A stretch of DNA of 64,000 nucleotides from positions 37,501 through 101,500 of the forward strand of contig NW_027128475.1 of NCBI RefSeq assembly GCF_037325665.1. Reading direction: 5' to 3'. Positions 1-11,631 of the stretch are shown here, piece by piece. The notes under the pieces were generated by a model. That model made no database searches. It was given only the letters and a program-made list of their open reading frames with translations, and was not told the DNA's origin. The translations under genes were made by a program, and so were the position numbers. Origin of the DNA: Littorina saxatilis (taxonomy: Eukaryota; Mollusca; Gastropoda; Littorinimorpha; Littorinidae). How positions within the stretch are numbered: position 1 is the first letter of the stretch; the number at the start of each line of letters is the position of its first letter.

Positions 1-31
<31 letters not shown>

Positions 32-51
32 CACACACATAAAACACACAC

Positions 52-108
<57 letters not shown>

Positions 109-164
109 AATACACATATGTATTTATGTGTGTTTGCGCGCGCGCGAGTGTGTGGGTGTGTGTG

Positions 165-204
<40 letters not shown>

Positions 205-262
205 AGTGAGTGAGAGAGAGAGAAAGAAAAGGAGAGAAAGAAAGGAAGAAAGAGAGAGAGTC
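1..262. repeat. CA/TG then GA-rich simple repeats
   Basis: (CA)n fills about 1-105, (TG)n about 150-200, then GA-rich purine sequence to about 262. Translations across it are low-complexity artefacts. Confidence 0.95.
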
Positions 263-502
263 AACCGGAAAGCTCAGTACAGTGCAATAGTTTTTGGCGT
301 GCCACCTCTCAGGTACGTTACAGAATGCTCCAGAATGCTCCCCGCAAACCCCCGTTTCCTAGACCATTCTCGGCGAGCGTTCGCAATTGTTACGCTTCAG
401 TACTGAGCGCGTGCTAACGCTCGCGAGCGCCACAACAAAACTATGCGTTGCATAGAAAACATTTGCAAACGTTCTGTGGCGCTCTGCCTATGCAACGCAC
501 CC

Positions 503-850
503 CTGGTATCCAGGGGTTGAAAAATGTATCGCTTCTTGTTGAGTGTGTTTTTGTCTGCAAGCCTGCTCTTTGATATGCTGTCAGGGGAATATAATGCTCA
601 TGTTGATTTAATGTTCAGAAACTGGTATCCAGGGGTTGAAAAATGTATCGCTTCTTGTTGAGTGTGTTTTTGTCTGCAAGCCTGCTCTTTGATATGCTGT
701 CAGGGGAATATAATGCTCACGTTGGTTTAATATTTAGAAACTGGTATCCAGGAGTTGAAAAATGCACCCGCATTGTGTTAAGTATGTTTTCGTCCGCACA
801 CCTGCTCTTTCATATGTTGGCAGATAAATTCAATAAACTATGTTGATGTT
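503..850. repeat. 119-bp tandem repeat, about 2.9 copies
   Basis: The motif CTGGTATCCAGG.GTTGAAA starts at 503, 622 and 741, which gives a period of 119 bp. The first two units are almost identical and the third is diverged. An open frame of about 67 codons crosses units 2 and 3, but it restates the repeat and has no splice or poly(A) context that would argue for a gene. Confidence 0.9.
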
Positions 851-2040
851 TTTTTCTACCAATGCTTTACTGAAATGTGTGTGTATATATATTGTTACAC
901 GACACTTGGGATAGACGAAGTTCTTGAATGTCGTATAGTTGTGTTCTTTTATTCTACTTGGCCCGTTTTCACAGCAGCAGACAAAAACTCGTCAAATTGA
1001 GTTCGAGGATTTATTTAAGTAGAAGCTTTTTAACATAGAAATCGCGCTGGCCTATATAGCAAATACTCAATCTCGAGAATATTCCAGACCGAACATTATA
1101 CAACTAAAATTAGATTAACTGTCCATGGACTAGAATAGTGACATTCTCTGTGACGTACATCAAAAGCGCCGACGCACTTCATCCGAGCGAACGGTACGAC
1201 TCAAAACAACGTGGTAAACAACTTGTTTTGATAGATCTAGAAAGTTCGACTGCATTCTCGTCCAAACATGAATATTGTGTTTACAAAATATAATATCGGT
1301 ACTTTCCCAAAAAGTACAAATAAGTCAACTGCATGCAACACACAAAACTAAACCAAAGTTCAGCAACGGCAGCGTTTCCTAACATATTATATATATGTTT
1401 ATCGCATTTTTACTGATCACATGACAAAAACAGCTGTTGTCATTTGGTGAAATAGGAACTGTATATCAATTGACATCGCGCAGGAAGATCCTAGTGAAAC
1501 TGATATCGCGCAGGAAGTAGTTTTCCAATTGTAATTTGTGAAGAAAAAAATTTCCCCTGAAGGAAACACAAGTCTCCCATTATTTTAAATCACAAATTCA
1601 TACCACGTTCCCATTTTCTCTTCTTTGATCTGACCGACTGCAACCTTTACAAGTCATTTCTAAAGTGGTTCACATGCTGTTGCTACTCCTCCAGTCCACA
1701 CGGTTAAACCATAAAGTTGCTCAACCACAGACCCTCGTGTCCCTGGTCAGCAGACACTGTACACTTATGAAGAAGGTCCGCTTGAGGTGTCACACCAATT
1801 ACCGTGTACGTGTGAGGTACTGAATTCAAGACAAAAGCCAACTCTGTCGGTGGGAAAATCTAGGAAAGAGATGATGATAATACATCTTCAGTTACTCACT
1901 CAAGTAGATAGACGAGATAAGATAAAGGGAAGAGAGACGGAGACAAAGATGAAACAGTGGATCTAGTGTGGAAAATGGGGGAGGGGGGTTCGGCCGCAGA
2001 AAATCAAAGATGAATTTGTCAAACTGTCTTTGTGCTGGTT
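851..2040. other. No recognised feature
   Basis: No convincing exon, RNA gene or known repeat was seen. The stretch is AT-rich. It begins near 894 with TGTTACACGACACTTGGG, which could be the edge of an old repeat, but no partner end was found. Confidence 0.5.
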
Positions 2041-2041
2041 A

Positions 2042-2044
<3 letters not shown>

Positions 2045-2117
<73 letters not shown>

Positions 2118-2162
2118 TAATACGTATACATGTGTGTGTGTGTCTGTGTATATGTGTGATAA

Positions 2163-2220
<58 letters not shown>

Positions 2221-2256
2221 TGTGTGTGAGTGTGTTTGTGTGTGTGTGTTTGTGTT
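2045..2256. repeat. (TG)n microsatellite, compound
   Basis: Two long TG tracts, about 2045-2116 and 2165-2256, are separated by a short TG/TA/CG interruption. Several long reading frames on both strands here encode only Cys-Val or His-Thr repeats and are not genes. Confidence 0.97.
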
Positions 2257-2572
2257 CCTCGACGCGTGACAATATCTGCCAATAAGTTGAACAAAAACAG
2301 GGTTCAAGTGGAACAAAAGCAGGAGGGGGACGGAAGACATGTTATGAACTCCGTTTTTTGGCCTGGGAGAAGTCACCCCATCCTAAGTTTCTCTTCACCT
2401 ACCCGTGAAGTATGCTTGAGGGCTTGACTAGACAACCCGATTGCGCCCATTACACGGCATAAAGAGAGCACCGTTCAACCCGGCCGATTCCGCGGCTGAC
2501 GTCACGCGCCCAAGGGAAGTAATTTTCGAGCGGGCTGCATTGACTCAGCAAGAAATGTAAAGCATAACAGAT

Positions 2573-2887
2573 AACAAGTCGCGTAAGGCGAAAATACAAC
2601 ATTTAGTCAAGTAGCTGTCGAACTCACAGAATGAAACTGAACGCAATGCAACGCAGCAAGACCGTATACTCGTAGCATCGTCAGTCCACCGCTCATGGCT
2701 CAGGCAGTGAAATTGACAAGAAGAGCGGGGTAGTATAGTTGCGTTGAGAAAGATAGCACGCTTTTCTGTACCTCTCTTCGTTTTAACTTTCTGAGCGTGT
2801 TTTTAATCCAAACATATCATATCTATATGTTTTTGGAATCAGGAACCGACAAGGAATAAGACGAAAGTGTTTTTAAATTGATTTGGA
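2573..2887 (+). mobile_element. AGTCAAG-family repeat, 5' part (split copy)
   Basis: It begins AACAAGTCGCGTAAGGCG and follows the consensus of the full copies at 10781 and 31798 up to TTGATTTGGA. There it stops at the edge of the 2888-10183 transposon and resumes at 10184. The family is about 0.85-0.9 kb long, noncoding, with ACATTTAGTCAAG near both ends. The 3' end folds into a perfect hairpin (ACATTTAGTCA/TGACTAAATGT). Confidence 0.85.
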
Positions 2888-2920
2888 CAGGGACCTATAT
2901 TAGAGGGATAGGAAACTCCC
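2888..2920 (+). repeat. Left TIR of the 7.3 kb transposon
   Basis: ACCTATATTAG, then a variable AGG/ATA step, then GATAGGAAACTCC, is mirrored at 10150-10183. Confidence 0.75.
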
Positions 2921-3970
2921 CCGCCTCACGCGAAATGTGTGCTTACCGCGATGCGCGAGACGCGTCAGCTGACTTGTGCCAGAGATCACAGACTTTGCGC
3001 ATGGGAATTTACAGTCCAGTTTATTTCTGTTTACTGCGTTTTCACTTGGAATTCGACATCTCTTGTTCAGGTTGAGTGTTTATATTTATCAGGAGTCCAA
3101 GTTTTGTTTTCTTTTTGTCATTCAACTTATGAAAACCGACGTAAGTTAGCATCGAAGTTAGCCCGCCGGGCACGGCTTTGAGGAAAAAATGGCGTTTTCA
3201 TGCACCAACACGCGATGGTTCCATTTTTATGATGAAATCATTCATTGTGGATTTTTTAAAGATCGGCAGAGGGGCAAGCATTCACTAACTTTGTAAGTAA
3301 TAAAACTAATTTTGAAATTTTAACTGATTTACGCTAGTTGTTATTGTTGAAAGTAAAACTGAAAACGGTGTCCCGTGAAATTATTCAACAGGGCCGAAAA
3401 GTTTCAAAGTCCTATGTGCAAAAGTTACATTTTGTGTCAAGAAAAATACATAAAAAGAAGCATTTGATTTTAAAGCTGCCCTGTGTGTGTTGTAATTTGT
3501 TTATGATAGTAATGCATGGCGGCGAACTTTGTAAACATGAAGTCCACGATGTATACTAAAAAGTCTGCTCAAGTCTCAGAATTAAAATGTTTTCAGCAGG
3601 GAAGCCTCGAAAATGCGTCTTTTTTTGCTAATTTCCAAAACTATTGCAATCAATATCTTCAACAGAAAAATTCAGAAAAATTCAGACAAAATGTAATGGT
3701 GTTAATGATTGGTTTAAACTGTTTTATTTAACGTTTGTGCATTATTTACAAAAAACGCATATTGAGTAAACAACAACAAGCATAATGCTTATAGTGGTGT
3801 TCACTATTTCTAGAAAATTACATATAATATAAATGGCGGCTATTGTACAGTTTAAATGAAAAGCTTGCAAACATGAAAAGAAAATTGAGTGAAAATTGTA
3901 CATCAAAACAAAAATCCGTTTGGGAATACATACACTAGCTTATATAATATTTATGGTGTTTGCGAGTAAG

Positions 3971-4039
3971 AGATAGGGAGGGAGAGAGGGAGGGAGGGAG
4001 GGGGAGAGAGGGGGAGAGTGAGAGAGAGAGAGAGAGAAA

Positions 4040-4118
<79 letters not shown>
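3971..4118. repeat. (GA)n microsatellite at the 3' end of a LINE
   Basis: An almost pure GA tract lies just beyond the stop codon side of the minus-strand LINE. It may have grown from the element's 3' tail. Confidence 0.95.
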
Positions 4119-4119
<1 letters not shown>

Positions 4120-4148
4120 CGAGTAGACGTGTCGATTTTGCTTTCACT

Positions 4149-6231
4149 TTACATGTTTATCTGTTCGAAACGGCCGGACTGTCCAATAAATTCCTGCACT
4201 GTTAAAAATTTTTTTTTGTTAATTTTTGTTTGCAAGGAGGGGTTTCCATGAAGTAGAATATCTGTGTGTATGAGGTTGTTGGTTAGTTTGTTGATTGTGT
4301 TGTTTCTTGCAGCTAAGTGTAAACGGCATTCTAGTAAGAAGTGTTTTGCAGTTTCTGTTCCATCACCACTGTCGCATACGCTGTTTTCCGCAAGGTGTCG
4401 CTCAACTAAGTCTTTCTTTAGATCACTAATATTAAGTCTCATTTTTGTGTGGATTATTTGTGTTTGTCGACTGCCACTGTAGAAGTAAACGGGAATTTGT
4501 GTGTCGTCTTTTGTTAAGTAATGTTTAAATTCCCCGAGGGAGTCAGTTAACTGTATTTGTTCAGGTAGTTGGTTCCAGAGTACTGTTGTCGAAGGAAAAA
4601 AGGATGTTTTGTACGTTTCTGTTCGATGTGGGGGTATACTTCGTTCTAAGGGGCGGCGTCTGTGGTAGGGGTTGTTGGCTGCTACGAGAGGTGGGAGTGC
4701 TGCTTGTAGGTATGGGGGGGGGGGGGGGGGGGTCTTGTCGTGAATAATTTTATGGAACATTGTTAGTTTATGACGGTTACGCCTTTCAGATAATGATTGG
4801 AGTCCAGATTCTCCGTAAAGCTTAAAGTGACTGGTTCCGCGGACAGCTCCGATGATTGTTCGTATTGCATCTAGGTTTAACTTTTCGAGTTCATCTGTTA
4901 GGGTTTTGCTACAAGTGTCCCATATTATGTCACAATAATCAAAGTGTGGTAGAATGAAGGATTTAAACATAATTTCCAATGATTTTCGACTCAGTCTATA
5001 TTTGTATGTACGCAAGCAAGCTACGAGAGTTCTGCACTTTGCAACAAGAGATTTTATATGTTCATCCCATTTACAGTTGTTTTGTATTATTATTCCTAAG
5101 TGTTTGTGATTTTGGGAACTTTCAAGGATGGTATTGCCAAAGTTTAGATCTGCGATATCAGGGGTTCTTTGTGTACAAAAGTTCACCAATTCAGTTTTTG
5201 CATGGTTAAATGCTACCTTCCATGTTTCTGCCCAATTTACAATTTTTTCAAGATCTGAGTTTAAAATTTCGGCACGGATGTTGTGATTGGCTAAAGACAA
5301 GTACATGCTAGTGTCGTCAGCAAAAAGCTTAATCGTAGATTCTATGTCACGTACAATGTCGTTTACATAAATTAGGAAAAGCAAAGGTCCAAGCACTGAT
5401 CCTTGAGGAACTCCCGCTACTACTGGAAGATAAGTTGATTTACTGCCTTTTAATACAACTGCTTGCTTTCGATCTGTTAGGTAGTCTGTAAACCAGTTTA
5501 ATAATGGCCCATTAATTCCAACGGCTTCGAGTTTATGCAATAAGCCCCGGTGCCAAACTCTATCGAATGCTTTGGATATATCAAAGAAGATTGCTTGGGT
5601 AGTTATTCTATTATCGAGTGATTTGCATATGTCATTGTATATTGTAAGAAGCTGGTAAACAGTTGAGTCTCCAGGGATGAAACCGGACTGCGACTCTGTA
5701 ATGATATTGTTTTGTGTTAAGTAGTCAAAGACATGAATTTGTATGCATTTCTCTAGTGTTTTGCCAACACAGCTTAGGAGGGAGATTGGACGATAATTAC
5801 TACATGTATCTTTGTTTCCCTTTTTATGAACTGGTGAAACGTGGGCTATTTTCCAAACTGACGGAAAAAGTCCTTCACGTAAAGACCGATTAAACAGTGC
5901 AGTTAGGCTGTCACAAATCACTTCGCAGCTCTCAATTAAAATTCTATTGTGGATTTCGTCTGGACCGACTGCTTTTGTTTTGTCTAGTTTGTTAATCGTA
6001 TTTATAACTTCTTCGACTGAAAGTGTGAGAGTGTTTATTCTGCAAGGAAGCCTTGGTACTTCAGGAATGTCTGACATATCGTCTTCGACAATGGACTGTT
6101 GGATAAAGAAGTCGTTGAACAAGTTTGCTTTTTCTAGGTTAGTATAGTAGGTTGTTCCGTTTGACGTCAAAGGAGGAATTTCATTGGGGTTTGATCCTTT
6201 CTTTGATAAGAATGATTTAACTAGTGTTAAT
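4149..6231 (-). CDS. Reverse transcriptase of a 5'-truncated non-LTR retrotransposon (Jockey/CR1 group)
   Basis: One uninterrupted frame of about 690 codons encodes a LINE reverse transcriptase and its C-terminal region. Motifs run in order: KAVGPDEIHNRIL, VHKKGNKDTCSNYRPISLL, IFFDISKAFDRVWH, VAGVPQGSVLGPLLFL, the catalytic LFADDTSMYL, then KHLGIII. A Cys/His-rich tail (SVCDSG...AKHFLLEC) follows. The frame is open from about 6231 with no natural start and no upstream endonuclease domain, so the copy is 5' truncated, as is usual for LINEs. A run of 18 G on the plus strand near 4714-4731 encodes a polyproline stretch (KTPPPPPPYL) inside the thumb-side region; it looks like an in-frame slippage expansion. 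With no stops or frameshifts the copy is probably young. Family assignment is from motifs only. Confidence 0.9.
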
Positions 6232-6692
6232 GATTATGTTTTTGAAAGCAAGGTGCATCCATTATTCCTTTCTTTTTCTTACTTTAATTAAATCATTGCA
6301 TTAAAGTTGGGATATTTGGACATATTTGCAGATGATAACAGAATTTCAGTCCTAGTCTAAGAGCTATTGCTGCATGACTCTACCGACAATCAAAGAGTCA
6401 AATAAATAATAAAATATGTCATGTCATATATGAAAAGAAAGGGTTTTTCCTGTACAATTCATCTGCACATGTGTCATATCTGTACTGCTGCTTATCTGAC
6501 TTTAATTTCATATAATAATGATAATTTAACAGATTTACAGTTACCTTAAAGTCAAAGCGTATACATTTTTTAAAATTTTGTTAGTGGTGAGCTGCAAAGA
6601 GTGTTGCAACAAGGAATCAGAAACACATTTAATTGGTTATGTAGGGGCATTTGTAATATGTTTATGTTGTCATTATTTTAATGATCTTCCAG

Positions 6693-7346
6693 ATGGGGCG
6701 GAGGAAACGTGTTGGAATGCCTCGGAAAGGATCGAGATCCAAACAGGGTGCAGCATGCAGAAAGAATGCTGAAGAAAAGAATATGAAGACTGAGGAAGAC
6801 AAGTTGTTGCAGTTTTGTACTCAGATCCAGTAAGTATTTTTCATAATTTTAATTTAAAATAATACACTATATTGTCAGCAGTTTTGAATGTAGAAGGGAT
6901 GACCGAATTTAGGTATGTCAAGTACTCTAGCCTGGATTTATGATTTGTGAAGGGAAATGCAAAAAGGAGGGACTAACTACATATTTCTCCTGTTCCCAAC
7001 TGTGAGACAGAGTTAAAAGCAAAGCCATACATGTATAATAACATAACACAATGACAACAGGGCCAAATAAATGTTCACAAGGCAGAGCCTTTTTCAGTTT
7101 TTGCCTTGAAAGGACCTACTAGTCTTTCTATAAACACATTTCCAAGGCTACTTATGTACTTGTTGTTGGAAATATCAAGTTAGATTAAATGACTATATTT
7201 TCTTTTTATTTGTCAGGCTTGACGAGGGTGCTCCAGCAGAACCTTGGGAGTGGGGTGATTTTCTGATTGAGGACTGCCCTGGGCCGATGTGTGCGGAGCT
7301 AACTGTTGATCGCGATTCATCAGGAACCGAAGATTTTAAAGATTAA
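6693..7346 (+). CDS. Small two-exon gene, 88-residue basic-to-acidic protein, unknown
   Basis: Exon 1 (6693-6829) starts with an ATG directly after a splice-acceptor-like ATCTTCCAG and ends at CA|GTAAGT. Exon 2 (7217-7346) follows TTTGTCAG. The phases agree (2+1), restore a glutamine codon and end at TAA. A canonical AATAAA lies at 7378. The protein begins MGRRKRVGMPRKGSRSKQG, very basic and possibly nuclear or nucleic-acid binding, and ends acidic (PWEWGDFLIEDC, then GTEDFKD). I do not recognise the family. An upstream untranslated exon is likely, given the acceptor at the start codon. It lies inside the 2888-10183 transposon, so it may be a transposon accessory gene rather than a host gene. 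Confidence 0.6.
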
Positions 7347-7399
7347 CTTAGTTTAACTGATGACAGGTGTTGTGTTTAATAAAAATTAGTCAGAAAATT

Positions 7400-7975
7400 T
7401 TTGATTCTTTGCTTTGTTCTTATTTATTGTGTATGCAACAAAACAAAAAAAACCCACCAAAATAGGGAGAGGTGATAGAAAAGAAAGCACACATCATCAC
7501 CTTCATACCAAAACTTGATAACACTGTATGACAGGAAACTAATTTATTCACACACAAAAAACCAAAGAGCAGGCAGATGAATGCAGTCACAATGAATGAA
7601 GTATACATCACTATGCATATGAGCACAGTTTAAAATTCACACAAGCATCAGAATTTTTGCAGTACCACAAAATGCACATGACAATGGAAAAGAAAACCAT
7701 TATTCTGCTTCTGGAATTTTCACAGAGTTTGACAGGACAACATAACCAGTTCAGTTCCCAAATATAAATGCTTGCACTCCACACATCAGTTCACCTGTAC
7801 CCATACACTGAAAGTACTGAGGAAAGAGATCAGTATGGACTGCCAAATACTGTATGTCCAAAACATGCTAGCTATCTGAATACTGATTCAAGCTATGTCT
7901 ACCAGATGCACATGCTACATAAAGTGACTAAACATGAATACCTTCAGTCCTGAACCTAAGGAATATCATTCATAA
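7400..7975. other. No recognised feature
   Basis: AT-rich sequence between the plus-strand gene's poly(A) signal and the minus-strand exon. It has only short random frames. Confidence 0.5.
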
Positions 7976-7981
7976 GTTCAT

Positions 7982-8310
7982 GGTACCTTGTTTACATCTG
8001 TGCACCCAGCATCTTTATTATTGACGCATGAGTGAAGCTTATAAAGTCTTAAATGTTTCATCATCTCATCCACATTGCCATCTCTTGAGACGATACTTGC
8101 CGCTATGGCAGTAAGAGATGATTTCTCTGAAGATATTAATATAGGCATCCTCTTCAATCCTTTTAATAGCGTTGATGAGCAGGTCTCTGAAGGTTGCATT
8201 GCTTAGGCGGGTGTTCCTCTCAGCGTCACAGCAGTCTCCCTCAACCAGTCCGTCTAAAACTGCAACTGCATCAGACTGGGCGTCACCGTTGTCAATTCAA
8301 TGCTCACTGG
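7982..8310 (-). pseudogene. Decayed internal exon of a transposon-borne gene
   Basis: A good acceptor (TTCTCTGTTTCAG, minus strand) ends at 8311. The exon reads through a protein-like segment (VAVLDGLVEGDCCDAERN, then NATFRDLLINAIKRIEEDAY) with one in-frame stop near the start. Around 8100 the coding signal appears to move to another frame (GNVDEMMKHLRLYK), so at least one stop and one frameshift are present. A possible donor (AACAAG|GTACCA) lies near 7985. The family is not recognised. Strand and position inside the 7.3 kb TIR element suggest it belongs with the minus-strand exon at 9687-9965. Confidence 0.45.
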
Positions 8311-8689
8311 CTGAAACAGAGAATGATAACGTACAACTTAATGAATGCAGTCGGGTAAATTTCAACATCAGGATACACAGCACAATTCATGTTTACTGCT
8401 CATCATGTAAAAACTAAAATGAACATGTTTTGTAAGTATGCAGGTTCCCAAACAGATGTCTACTATAACAGAAATCCCCATTCACAAATTCCTGCTTCAC
8501 CGCTGCTTTCAGGAGATGCATTAATATGTTGGGCTTCAAGGTCCACTGATAACACGGTTTTACTGTGATTGGTATGTTGGTATTCCATGTAATACTATAA
8601 TAAATTACATTTTTATTTTATTAGGGTAGGTGTTTCAGTTAGACTATATTATTATGATAATAATTATGAAACACACACGCACACGCGCA

Positions 8690-9356
8690 GATATCCATAT
8701 ATATATACGACTTGTGTCTGTGTGTGTGTCTGTGTATCTGTGTATTTGTGTATTCGCCATGCACGGCCAAAGTTCTCGATGGATCTGCTTCAAATTTGGT
8801 GGGCTTATTCAGAGAGACCCCGGACACAACCTCATCGATGAGATATTTCAACACGTGCTCTCAGCGCGCAGCGCTGAACCGATTTTGGTTCCACCTCAGC
8901 TATTTTGGTTCCACCTCAGCTACCCGGGCCCCCATACCGACACACCATAGCCGCTACACCACATCACAATGCCAAAGTTCTCGGTGGATCTTTTTCAAAT
9001 TTGGACACCGTATTCAGCTACACCCCGGACACAATATCATCGATAAGATATTTCAACACGTGCTCTCAGCGCGCAGCGCTGAACTGATTTTGGTTTTTGT
9101 ATTCATTTCACCATTATAAGTAACTCTTCCTTATCTTCTCCAGTGTTTGGCGTTTATCTCCCTTCCTTCGTGTGGCTTTCCCGTTTGTAAGTTACTATTA
9201 CTATTTTTAGAATGTCACTGCGCTGTCCACTGCGCTGTCCACAACGCTTCCCTTGCACCCGTAAGTTGTTCTTACTGTCAAAGTGAAAAGGTCGAATCAA
9301 TTTATAGCCACGCGAAAAATACACTCTCACCTATCTCTATATATTTATAGATATAG

Positions 9357-9394
<38 letters not shown>

Positions 9395-9664
9395 GGCTTC
9401 TCTGTGTGTGTGTTTGTGTGTGTGTGTGTGGGCAAAAACCTGTGGATTGTAGAGTTCTGTTTGTGATGGGGTCTAGCGGCTTTTGTCTGTCTGTATGTTC
9501 TGGCATTTGAGAAGCCACAACAGATAATATAGGGCTAAGAAATAAGCTCTAAAATTCTCAATCCCGTTTGACAGGACTTCGCCTGCAGAGGTGATTGTGA
9601 TGAACCGCCACGCTGTCTGTCTCTGTCTCGCGATTCACCCCGGCGAAGCCGGGTATTCCTCTAG
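8690..9664 (+). mobile_element. Non-autonomous Helitron (possibly two stacked copies)
   Basis: The 3' end is diagnostic: a GC-rich hairpin CCCGGC-GAA-GCCGGG at 9639-9653, then TATTCCT and terminal CTAG before a T. The body holds two diverged copies of a module (CCAAAGTTCTC.GTGGATC, then GCTCTCAGCGCGCAGCGCTG) at about 8769-8890 and 8973-9085. Two TATATACG-C-TTC/TG starts followed by TG-rich sequence (about 8700 and 9388) suggest either a second short Helitron nested at the 3' side or an internal duplication. There is no Rep/helicase coding, so the copy is non-autonomous. The 5' terminus is only approximate. Confidence 0.8.
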
Positions 9665-9686
9665 TATATATTATATGGAATCTTAC

Positions 9687-9965
9687 CTTTCAAATGTGGC
9701 TTGTTGTGCTTCTTGGTGACATGTCTTCTGAAACCGCTGATAGAGGCATAACTATATTAACTGTTGGTGCAATCGGGACTCTTGAAATTCTTAGCAGACG
9801 AATGTTGACGCTTTGCACTTGCAGGAGACGGCGGAAGAACCGTTTCGCTTGCGATTTCGTCACTTTCAGGTTCGGAACCGCTTTCACATCATCCTCCGTA
9901 AATACTCCAAAAATGTACTCCAGTGGCAAGTCGTCCCACTTCAAAAAATCCTCTTTTGTCAACAT
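9687..9965 (-). pseudogene. First coding exon of a minus-strand transposon gene, frame-damaged
   Basis: An ATG opens MLTKEDFLKWDDLPLEYIFG and the frame continues through EDDVKAVPNLKVTKSQAKRF. The exon ends at a strong donor (TTGAAAG|GTAAGA). The opening frame reaches a TGA at the exon end. A second frame over the last third reads SGFRRHVTKKHNKPHLK, which resembles the helix end of a C2H2 finger (H-x3-4-H). One frameshift or an alternative internal splice would explain this. It is close to the right TIR and points inward, as the first exon of a transposase gene would. The family is not identified. Confidence 0.45.
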
Positions 9966-10149
9966 CCTTTATCCCACAACAAGCGCTAAAATGTAAACAG
10001 GAAGCCAAACAGAATCGGTTCAGTTGTATCTCCGGCAGAGAAGAGGTCTGCAAGGGACGGTATTACACTACCGCGGACCGCCGCGGACAGTTCGTGGCAT
10101 ACGCAGTTACCTTTTCCTGCGGTAAGCGACCATCCTCGCAGGAGCAGTG

Positions 10150-10183
10150 AAGGAGTTTCCTATCTATCTAATATAGGTCTATG
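10150..10183 (-). repeat. Right TIR of the 7.3 kb transposon
   Basis: This is the inverted counterpart of 2888-2920: GGAGTTTCCTATC, a variable step, then TAATATAGGT, ending in CTATG before the duplicated TTTGGA. Confidence 0.75.
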
Positions 10184-10615
10184 GTTTGGAGAAGAAAACA
10201 TTGATAATAATTTTTATATTTTTAATTTACGGAACTTGTTTTTAATCCAAATATAACATATGTATATGTTTTTGGAATCAGAAAATGATGGAGAATAAGA
10301 TGAATGTAAATTTGGATCGTTTTAGAATTTTTATTTTTTTTTACAATTTTCAGATTTTTAATGACCAAAGTCATTAATTAATTGTTAAGCCACCAAGTTG
10401 AAATGCAATACCGAAGTCCGGGCTTGACCAAACTTTCAACCAATTTGGTTGAAAAATGAGAGCGTGACAGTGCCGCCTCAACTTTCACGAAAAGCCAGAT
10501 ATGACGTCATCAAAGACATTTATCAATAAAATGAAACAACCCGTCTGAGGATATCATACCCAGGAACTCTCATGTCAAATTTCATAAAGATCGGTCCAGT
10601 AGTTTAGTCTGAATC

Positions 10616-10697
<82 letters not shown>

Positions 10698-10780
10698 GAC
10701 ACACACACATACACCACGACCCTCGTCTCGATTCCCCCCTCTACGTTAAAACATTTAGTCAAAACTTGACTAAATGTAAA
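10184..10780 (+). mobile_element. AGTCAAG-family repeat, 3' part (split copy)
   Basis: This is the continuation of the copy broken at 2887. It includes the internal (CA)n tract at about 10620-10690 and ends with the ACATTTAGTCAAAACTTGAC hairpin. Its last base abuts the next full copy. Confidence 0.85.
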
Positions 10781-11584
10781 AACAAGTCGCGTAAGGCGAA
10801 AATACAACATTTAGTCAAGTAGCTGTCGAACTCACAGAATGAAACTGAACGCAATCCCATTTTTCAGCAAGACCGTATACTAGTAGCATCGTCAGTCCAC
10901 CGCGCACGGCAAAGGCAGTGAAATTGACAAGAAGAGCGGGGTAGTAGTTGCGCTGAGAAGGATCTATAGCACGCTTTTCTGTACTTCTCTTAGTTTTAAC
11001 TGTCTGAGCGTGTTTTTAATCCAAACATATCATATTTATATGTTTTTGGAATCAGGAACCGACAAGGAATAAGATGAAAGTGTTTTTAAATTGATTTCGA
11101 AAATTTAATTTTGATAATAATTTTTATATATTTAATTTTCAGAGCTTGGTTTTAATCCACATATAACATATATTTATGTTTTTTTGAATCAGAAAATGGT
11201 GGAAAATAAGATGAACGTAAATTTGGATCGTTTTATATATATATAATATATATTTTTTTTTTTACAATTTTCAGAATTTTAATGACCAAAGTCATTAATT
11301 AATTTTTAAGCCACCAAGCTGAAATGCAATACCGAAGTCCGGGCTTTGTCGAAGATTACTTGACCAAAATTTCAACCAATTTGGTCGAAAAATGAGAGCG
11401 TGACAGTGCCGCCTCAACTTTCACGAAAAGCCGGATATGACGTCATCAAAGACATTTATCAAAAAAATTTAAAAAAAACGTCTGGGGATATCATACCCAG
11501 GAACTCTCATGTCAAATTTGATAGAGATCGGTCCAGTAATTTAGTCTGAATCGCTCTACACACACACACACGCACAGACAGACA

Positions 11585-11631
<47 letters not shown>

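Larger units (their letters stand above)
2888..10183. mobile_element. Large TIR DNA transposon (~7.3 kb) inserted in an AGTCAAG repeat
   Basis: The left end reads CAGGGACCTATATTAG and the right end, reverse-complemented, CATAGACCTATATTAG. Similarity continues inward through GGATAGGAAACTCC, giving a TIR of roughly 32 bp. Flanks are GATTTGGA on the left and GTTTGGA on the right, an 8-bp target duplication with one base lost. The flanks are the two halves of one AGTCAAG repeat, so the boundaries are well fixed. CA..TG ends with an 8-bp duplication fit hAT, P or Zisupton-like elements, but no transposase domain I can name is visible. Inside are a two-exon plus-strand gene, two decayed minus-strand exons, a 5'-truncated LINE and a Helitron. 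Either the element carries these genes, or it is a composite swollen by later insertions. Confidence 0.75.

Noticed and set aside
894-1100. Possible solo LTR edge starting TGTTACACGACACTTGGG
   Set aside because: No second end, no target duplication and no related copy in the window.
1963-2376. Long His-Thr and Cys-Val frames across the TG tract
   Set aside because: Pure microsatellite translation, present on both strands at once.
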